The notes below the pieces were generated by a model. That model worked only from the letters and a program-made list of their open reading frames with translations. It had not been told where the DNA came from and searched no databases. 64,000 bases of DNA from Cryomorphaceae bacterium (GTDB lineage: Bacteria; Bacteroidota; Bacteroidia; Flavobacteriales; Flavobacteriaceae). Below, one piece after another: positions 57,778 to 64,000 of this stretch. The stretch covers positions 1-64,000 of the forward strand of contig QOPV01000003.1 of assembly GCA_003331265.1 (NCBI GenBank), given 5' to 3'. The number at the start of each line of letters is the position of its first letter. Positions within the stretch are counted from its first letter, which is position 1. The translations under genes were made by a program, and so were the position numbers.

Positions 57778-58758
57778 ATGAAAATGAAAAAAATAGCAGT
57801 TTTAACCTCTGGAGGAGATTCACCAGGAATGAACACAGCCTTAAGAGCTGTAGTTAGAACTTGTGCATACAATAATATCGAATGCATTGGAGTCTTTAGG
57901 GGGTTTCAAGGCTTAATAAATGATGAGATTAAGGTCTTAAATACAAGAAGTGTAAGAGGAATAATTAATAGGGGAGGAACTATGTTATATTCTGCTAGAT
58001 CTAAAGAATTTAGATCTAAGGAAGGAAGAATCAAAGCATTTGAGAATATAAAAAAACATAACATAGATGCCCTAGTGATAATTGGAGGTGATGGTTCTTT
58101 CACTGGAGGAATGATTTTTCAAAAAGAATTTAATATTCCAGTTATTGGTATACCAGGAACTATTGACAATGATCTTTTTGGTACTACTCATACTCTTGGA
58201 TATGATACAGCTTTAAATACTGTTATGGAGGCCATTGATAAAATTAGAGATACCGCAATTTCTCATGACAGACTTTTCTTTGTTGAAGTTATGGGTCGTG
58301 ATGCTGGACATATAGCTTTAAATTCTGGAATAGCGATTGGTGCTCAAGAAATTCTAATTCCTGAACAAAATAAAGGGATCGAAGAATTGATATTATCATT
58401 AAGGAAAAGTAAAAAAGCAGGTAAAACATCCAGTATTGTTGTTGTAGCTGAAGGTGATAAAACAGGAAGTAATGTCTTTGAATTAGCTAAAAGCGTTGAA
58501 CAAAAATTTCCAGATTACGAAATTAAAGTTTCCGTATTAGGACATATGCAAAGGGGAGGTTCTCCGTCATGTTTTGATCGAGTTTTAGCAACTAGGATGG
58601 GTGTGAAAGCTGTTGAATCTCTTTTAGATGGGGATTTTTCTAAAATGGTTGGTGTTGATCAAGGAAAAATTACTTTGACTCCACTCAAATCAGCTCTTAA
58701 GGGAAAATCAAAAATTAATTCTGAGCTTTTAAGAGTTTCTGAGATAATGAACACATAA
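57778..58758 (+). CDS. pfkA: 6-phosphofructokinase
   Basis: A 326-residue ATP-dependent enzyme converting fructose 6-phosphate to fructose 1,6-bisphosphate. ATP-binding LTSGGDSPGMNTALRAVVR and GGDGSFTGG, catalytic PGTIDNDLFGTTHTLGYDTA (Asp in TIDND), substrate MGRDAG and HMQRGGSPSCFDRVLA are all present. A second ATG 6 bp downstream of the chosen start would fit equally well. It is followed by gapA and a sugar-kinase-type gene, a conserved order in flavobacteria as I recall it. Confidence 0.96.
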   Translation: MKMKKIAVLTSGGDSPGMNTALRAVVRTCAYNNIECIGVFRGFQGLINDEIKVLNTRSVRGIINRGGTMLYSARSKEFRSKEGRIKAFENIKKHNIDALVIIGGDGSFTGGMIFQKEFNIPVIGIPGTIDNDLFGTTHTLGYDTALNTVMEAIDKIRDTAISHDRLFFVEVMGRDAGHIALNSGIAIGAQEILIPEQNKGIEELILSLRKSKKAGKTSSIVVVAEGDKTGSNVFELAKSVEQKFPDYEIKVSVLGHMQRGGSPSCFDRVLATRMGVKAVESLLDGDFSKMVGVDQGKITLTPLKSALKGKSKINSELLRVSEIMNT

Positions 58759-58875
58759 GGATTAATATATTCGTATTATTTCCATTTAATTTTATTAAAT
58801 CCTTATTAATGCTTAAAAAATGTCTCAAAAAACCTCTTAATCAATAAATTTTTTTAAGTTTGATCGCTAAAATAA

Positions 58876-59889
<1,014 letters not shown>

Positions 59890-59909
59890 AATTTAATTAA
59901 ATATATTTA

Positions 59910-60761
59910 ATGAAACTTATAGTTGATAGCGGTTCTACAAAAACTGATTGGATAGCAATCGACAACAACGGTAAAAAACTGTTTGAAACACAAACCTTAG
60001 GTTTAAATCCTCAGGTTCTTTCTGAATATATACTAGAGGAAAGAATTATAAATAATTATGAAATTTATCAATCTAGAAAAAAAATATCTGAACTTTTTTT
60101 CTACGGAGCAGGATGTGGTACAGAGCCTCCTAAAAATTTAATAAAAAAAGTTTTTAAACCAATATTTGAAAATGCTAATATTTTAATTAAAGAAGACACC
60201 TACGCAGCTATTTACTCTTGTTGTAGTCCGGGAGATAAAGCAATAGTATCAATTCTAGGTACAGGTTCAAATTGTAGCTATTTTGATGGAAAAAATGTTC
60301 ATCAAAAAATCACTTCTCTTGGATATATATTAATGGATGACGCAAGTGGAAATTATTTTGGAAGACAACTATTGAGAGATTGCTATTTTAATAAGATGCC
60401 TTTAAATTTACAAGAAAAGTTTAAAAAAGAATTTGAATTAGAAGCTGAACTAATCAAGGATCATTTATATAAAAAGCCTAATCCTAATACATACTTGGCT
60501 AAATTTGCCAAATTTTTAGTTCAAAATAAAGATTTAAAATATTCTAAAAAACTTATTAAAAAAGGTTTTAATTTATTTATAAAAAATCAAATTCGTCAAT
60601 TTGATAATCATTTTGAAGTGCCATTACATTTTGTAGGATCAATTGGTTATTACTTACAAGACGATTTAAAAAAATCCTTAGATTCAAAAGGACTTCAGTG
60701 TGGTAAGATTTTAAAAAAACCTATTGATGGTCTTGTGGCTTATCATCAATCTATTATTTAG
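59910..60761 (+). CDS. BadF/BadG-type ATPase, probable N-acetylglucosamine kinase
   Basis: A 283-residue ASKHA-fold kinase. Phosphate-1 motif VDSGSTKTDWIAID (4-17), phosphate-2 SILGTGSNCSYFDG and the GYILMDDASGNYFGRQLL substrate/adenosine segment fit the BadF/BadG/BcrA/BcrD family whose members in Bacteroidota act as N-acetylglucosamine or muramic-sugar kinases. It probably phosphorylates amino sugars from recycled cell wall. Adjacent gap gene (20 bp) places it in central sugar metabolism. Its stop overlaps the convergent RidA gene by 4 bp. Confidence 0.85.
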   Translation: MKLIVDSGSTKTDWIAIDNNGKKLFETQTLGLNPQVLSEYILEERIINNYEIYQSRKKISELFFYGAGCGTEPPKNLIKKVFKPIFENANILIKEDTYAAIYSCCSPGDKAIVSILGTGSNCSYFDGKNVHQKITSLGYILMDDASGNYFGRQLLRDCYFNKMPLNLQEKFKKEFELEAELIKDHLYKKPNPNTYLAKFAKFLVQNKDLKYSKKLIKKGFNLFIKNQIRQFDNHFEVPLHFVGSIGYYLQDDLKKSLDSKGLQCGKILKKPIDGLVAYHQSII

Positions 60762-61207
60762 TCTAATTTTTTTGCAATAACAGATATTTCCACATTTGCT
60801 CCAAGTGGTAATGCAGAAACCTCTACTGTTTCTCTAGCTGGTGCAGTTGATTCGTTAAAAAACTTTCCGTATGATTTGTTTACTTTGCTAAAGTTTTGCA
60901 TGTCTGTAATGAAAATAGTTGTTTTGATTACATTTTCAAATGTAAAATCTACTTCATTTAAAATAGCTTTGATGTTTTCCATGACTTTTTCAGTCTCCTG
61001 TTCAATAGTTCCAATTATCATCTTTTTTGTTGTTACATCCATGGCTATTTGACCAGACATATATAAAGTTCCATCTGTTAATATCGCTTGATTGTAAGGT
61101 CCTACTGGGGCAGGTGCGTCGGATGTTGTTATAATTTTTTTCATATTATTTTGAGAATATGTGTTAATACTAAAAAAGGTTAAAACTAAATATAAATAAA
61201 ATTTCAT
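60758..61207 (-). CDS. RidA-family protein with predicted signal peptide
   Basis: A 149-residue protein. The ATG at 61207 leaves 1 bp to the upstream gene's stop and encodes a signal-like sequence (MKFYLYLVLTFFSINTYSQ) directly before a normal RidA domain (MKKIITTSDAPAPVGPYNQA). RidA marks are complete: GxxxYNQA, MENIKAILNEVDFTFENVIK and the signature APARETVEVSALPLGANVEI with the catalytic Arg. RidA deaminates reactive enamine/imine intermediates in the cytoplasm; here it seems to be exported. A second ATG at 61144 would give a standard cytosolic RidA, so both forms may exist. Overlaps the convergent kinase by 4 bp. Confidence 0.85.
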   Translation of the reverse strand: MKFYLYLVLTFFSINTYSQNNMKKIITTSDAPAPVGPYNQAILTDGTLYMSGQIAMDVTTKKMIIGTIEQETEKVMENIKAILNEVDFTFENVIKTTIFITDMQNFSKVNKSYGKFFNESTAPARETVEVSALPLGANVEISVIAKKLD

Positions 61208-61208
61208 A

Positions 61209-63818
61209 TTATAATCTTTTATCTGGTATTCTTCTTTTGTCATATTTTAAATCACTTAATAAATCAGATTTAATTCCTATAAAAAAGTACCAAGAAGCTC
61301 TGTTGCTAAATGGTACCCAGTTAAAATTCATTTTCCAACTATCTAAATCTCTTTCAAATCTAAGTTGTGTGTAGGTAAATCCTGTATTTTTAAAATCATA
61401 TCCAGAAGATCCCCCAATTTTCCATTTTTTAGATAAGGAGACATTTCCAGAAAACATCAATGAATTATTAGATATTTGTTTTTGTCCTTTGTTATTGTTG
61501 TATGTGAGTGTATGAGCAAATCTAATATCCCAAGGCATTTTATTGTTGTAAAATTTAGAATCCGAAACTTCATCCTCCTCATTAACATCCTCCTCTTGAT
61601 CATCAAATGAACTGTCAGCAAAATCATCTGCTCTACCAAACAAATCATCATCTCTTCCACCACTTCTAGAATTATCACTTTGATTTGATTTTTTATTTTT
61701 AGAGTTTTTACTTTTAAATGAAAAACCCATATTAATATTAGCACTTGTCATTCTAAAGCCTCCACTGTGAAATTTATTAATTCTAATGCCTTCTTCATTT
61801 AATGCATAAGGATCAAAAGTAGCTCCAATATTAATGTTTAATTTATCTTCAAATAAATTTGTTCCAGTTGTCATTCTAACAGGACTCCATTTTAATGAAT
61901 CTGCAGCAATATTATAGCTGGTGCTAAAATTTAAATTATTTAATAATTTAATTTTTTTTGGTTCTATTACTAGACTGTCTTGATCTCTTATTTTAGCTTC
62001 TAAAACATTGCTGACAGAAAAACCTAGGTTACTTGAAAAGTTATTTCCAGGAACTCCAAAAAACCCACCCTCAAAACGTGAATACTCTCTCGTATTCCCA
62101 TCGGCATCTATAATATATTCATCATAATATTTTTCAAAACTAGGATTAATACCATAACTTACTGACGGTCTAATAACGTGCCTAATTGATTGAAATTTCT
62201 TACCCTCTTTAAAATTAAATATTCCGTATATGGTGGTTCCAATATTTGCATTAAAATTATACTTACTAAACCTATCAAAACCTTTGATAGTATCTTTCTT
62301 TCCAATTGTTTGATTTATTAAATCGAAATCATTTTTTTTAATAGTTTGTCCTGTCCAAACTTCTTCAAATCTTCCACCTACACTAATACTTAAATGTTTT
62401 AAGACTTTGAAATTTGTGCTTATTGGTATAGAATGTTTCATTCCGTATATAGCATCATCAAACATTTCTTTTTTTAAGAATAATGAGTCACTAGTCTGTA
62501 TTCTGTTTTCTCCTCTCAAAGAATATTGAAGATTTATATTTTTTAAAAAACCTTTTTTCTGACCATTTCTTTTTACAAAAGGATATATTCTTTCCATACT
62601 GGCATTTAAAGTTGGAAGACTCAAGTTGACCGTTTTAGTCCTTGTATTTTGTGAGTGAGATGCTGTCAAAGACATATTAACAGAGGGGTACCCTCTAAAT
62701 GTTTTAGAATACGATACAGAGGAATTCATAGTATTGTTTAAGAAATTTGGAGTATTAAGTTGATTTACGGATTCTCTAAAATAATTACTACTTCCAAGGT
62801 TAACTGATGCTGAGAATCTACTATTAGGATTGGATTTAGAATCTTGACTATGTGTCCATCTAAAATTATAAATATTACTTTTAGAGTAACCAGGTAAACC
62901 TCTTTCCCCATCAATCAAGTTTTCAAATCTTGCACTCAAAGAACCACTATATCTATACCTTTTTCTATAATTGGATTCATTTCTAAAACCATAGCTCCCA
63001 TTGGTGTAGTAATCGCCTAACAGGGTTATATCAAAATAATCATTGAACGCAAAATAATACCCTCCATTTTGGAAAAAATATCCTCTGCTATTATTTTGAC
63101 CAATACTTGGAAAAATAAAACCTGTTTTTCTGTTTTGTGTTAAAGGGAAATAAGCAAAAGGCAAAAATACTGGAGTAGGAACATCAGCAATGTAAAGATT
63201 ACTTAATCCAGCAATAATTTTATTTTTAGGAATAAATTTTCCTTTCCTTACTCTAATGTAATATTCTGGGTTTTCAGCATTTTTTGATGTAGTTACCTTA
63301 GCATCTTTAATAAAATAAACCGAGTCGTTTTCCTTCTTAGTTGCAAGAGCTAATACATTCATTCCACTTTGTTCACTTTTAGAGTTCCATATTATAGCTT
63401 TTTTTGTATCAAAGTTAAATCTTAAAGAATCCGGGTTTACTTCGTCTCCAGCTTGCTTAAAAAAAGGAGGTTGAGTTAATTGGCCTGATGAATCTTTAAT
63501 TCTACCTGCTGCAACTTCATTTTTATTGTAATCCAGTACAATAATCCCTGCCTTTAGCTCGGTGTCTTGATAATATAATTCAGCTTTGTCGTACAAATAC
63601 AACTTCCCTTTTTCCTTATCAATTTTAATGTAACCTTTTGCATTTCTAGTGATCTTTCCAAGTAAAAGAGGTTTTTTAATTATAGTATCATTTTTTGATA
63701 TAGAATCATTTTCCTTAATATCTTGTGAATAATTTATTTTAATTCCACAAAATAATAGGCAAATAAAAATTAATTTAATGAATTGAGATTTATATAATTT
63801 TTTTGTTTGCAAGAACAA
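61209..63818 (-). CDS. LPS-assembly outer-membrane protein LptD-like
   Basis: An 869-residue outer-membrane protein with a signal peptide (KLIFICLLFCGIKINYSQ). No ATG lies between the upstream in-frame stop and the signal sequence; the start is TTG at 63818 (or 63812). Residues about 45-230 are an OstA-like domain (GKLYLYDKAELYYQDTELKA, WNSKSEQSG); from about 240 aromatic strands form the barrel (FLPFAYFPLTQNRKTGFIFP starts it), ending with a C-terminal SWYFFIGIKSDLL region. It inserts lipopolysaccharide into the outer leaflet. Divergent from the amidase gene, 1 bp upstream of the RidA gene. Confidence 0.88.
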   Translation of the reverse strand: MFLQTKKLYKSQFIKLIFICLLFCGIKINYSQDIKENDSISKNDTIIKKPLLLGKITRNAKGYIKIDKEKGKLYLYDKAELYYQDTELKAGIIVLDYNKNEVAAGRIKDSSGQLTQPPFFKQAGDEVNPDSLRFNFDTKKAIIWNSKSEQSGMNVLALATKKENDSVYFIKDAKVTTSKNAENPEYYIRVRKGKFIPKNKIIAGLSNLYIADVPTPVFLPFAYFPLTQNRKTGFIFPSIGQNNSRGYFFQNGGYYFAFNDYFDITLLGDYYTNGSYGFRNESNYRKRYRYSGSLSARFENLIDGERGLPGYSKSNIYNFRWTHSQDSKSNPNSRFSASVNLGSSNYFRESVNQLNTPNFLNNTMNSSVSYSKTFRGYPSVNMSLTASHSQNTRTKTVNLSLPTLNASMERIYPFVKRNGQKKGFLKNINLQYSLRGENRIQTSDSLFLKKEMFDDAIYGMKHSIPISTNFKVLKHLSISVGGRFEEVWTGQTIKKNDFDLINQTIGKKDTIKGFDRFSKYNFNANIGTTIYGIFNFKEGKKFQSIRHVIRPSVSYGINPSFEKYYDEYIIDADGNTREYSRFEGGFFGVPGNNFSSNLGFSVSNVLEAKIRDQDSLVIEPKKIKLLNNLNFSTSYNIAADSLKWSPVRMTTGTNLFEDKLNINIGATFDPYALNEEGIRINKFHSGGFRMTSANINMGFSFKSKNSKNKKSNQSDNSRSGGRDDDLFGRADDFADSSFDDQEEDVNEEDEVSDSKFYNNKMPWDIRFAHTLTYNNNKGQKQISNNSLMFSGNVSLSKKWKIGGSSGYDFKNTGFTYTQLRFERDLDSWKMNFNWVPFSNRASWYFFIGIKSDLLSDLKYDKRRIPDKRL

Positions 63819-63865
63819 TGATATTTAAAGGTAAAATTACATATAATTTTGAAAGATAATTTTTT

Positions 63866-64000
63866 ATGAAAGAGAACCTTAATCATCTTTTAAAATATTT
63901 TTCAACTTTATTTATAATTATTTGTTGTAATGTTCTTTTTTCTCAATCCAGTAGCGATGTTTTTACTGTTGTTTTAGATGCTGGTCATGGGGGAAAAGAT
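63866..64000 (+). CDS. N-acetylmuramoyl-L-alanine amidase, 3'-truncated by window edge
   Basis: The first 45 residues are visible: a signal-like segment (FSTLFIIICCNVLFSQ) and VVLDAGHGGKD at the window end, the first zinc-binding motif (His in GHGG) of Amidase_3 enzymes. These cleave peptidoglycan stem peptides from muramic acid in the periplasm. Divergent from lptD (47 bp), an order common in flavobacteria. Confidence 0.88.
   Translation, partial: MKENLNHLLKYFSTLFIIICCNVLFSQSSSDVFTVVLDAGHGGKD

Overview
The window looks like a chromosomal piece of a marine, gliding member of the Flavobacteriaceae (Bacteroidota). It is AT-rich (G+C about one third, by eye). It carries type IX secretion (T9SS) cargo with both known C-terminal sorting signals and a PorP/SprF protein. 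Exported proteins start with short MKK-type signal peptides or lipoboxes, and there are no Shine-Dalgarno leaders. Promoter -7 boxes resemble the Bacteroidota TAnnTTTG consensus. The gene orders tsaD/tamB/pfkA/gapA/GlcNAc-kinase and RidA/lptD/amidase are ones I know from this family. No phage, IS element, CRISPR array or rRNA was seen; one tRNA (Ser-GCT) is present.

Layout. (1) 1-10344: surface/gliding block with a 5'-truncated PorP/SprF gene, a 2355-residue SprB-repeat adhesin carrying a C-type-lectin-like domain and a type B sorting domain, and a cadherin-like protein with a type A sorting domain. (2) 10346-15504: PrsW-like membrane protease, a gluzincin/propeller/beta-barrel protein, and a membrane-anchored protein made of 36 tandem nonapeptides. 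(3) 15754-20224: xylose operon (xylulokinase, xylose isomerase, SSS symporter). (4) 20347-31590: two members of a secreted protein family (ABM/NTF2-like), a cupin/SDR/hydrolase operon, GDPD, a GHL10-like plus CBM9-like lipoprotein pair, an EEP phosphatase/nuclease, another ABM-like protein, and KatG. (5) 31755-35210: lipoproteins with a shared novel C-terminal domain, one also with InlB-type and BspA/DUF285 repeats. (6) 35394-42170: a ten-gene minus-strand operon encoding only exported ABM-like proteins (six) and NTF2/SnoaL-like lipoproteins (four). (7) 42423-50140: reductase, purple-acid-phosphatase-like protein, GH76, BNR sialidase-like lipoprotein, tandem-NTF2 protein and DUF418 protein. 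(8) 50328-64000: tRNA-Ser and housekeeping genes (AI-2E permease, rsmE, tsaD, tamB, pfkA, gapA, a BadF-type kinase, a RidA with a signal peptide, lptD, and the start of an amidase).

The most unusual content is the exported ABM/NTF2 family: at least 14 genes in this window. Its members are scattered singles plus the ten-gene operon, and one member (21104-21886) fuses both folds. Four dispersed members share the same promoter architecture: an inverted repeat (AACATTC-N6-GAATGTT-like) placed 1-4 bp before a -7 box that itself lies 22-26 nt before the ATG. This suggests one co-regulated extracytoplasmic system. Family names for these proteins are inferred from fold-like patterns and length, not from a search, and their substrate is unknown. 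A 93%-identical duplicated fragment inside the operon shows that it is still duplicating and decaying.
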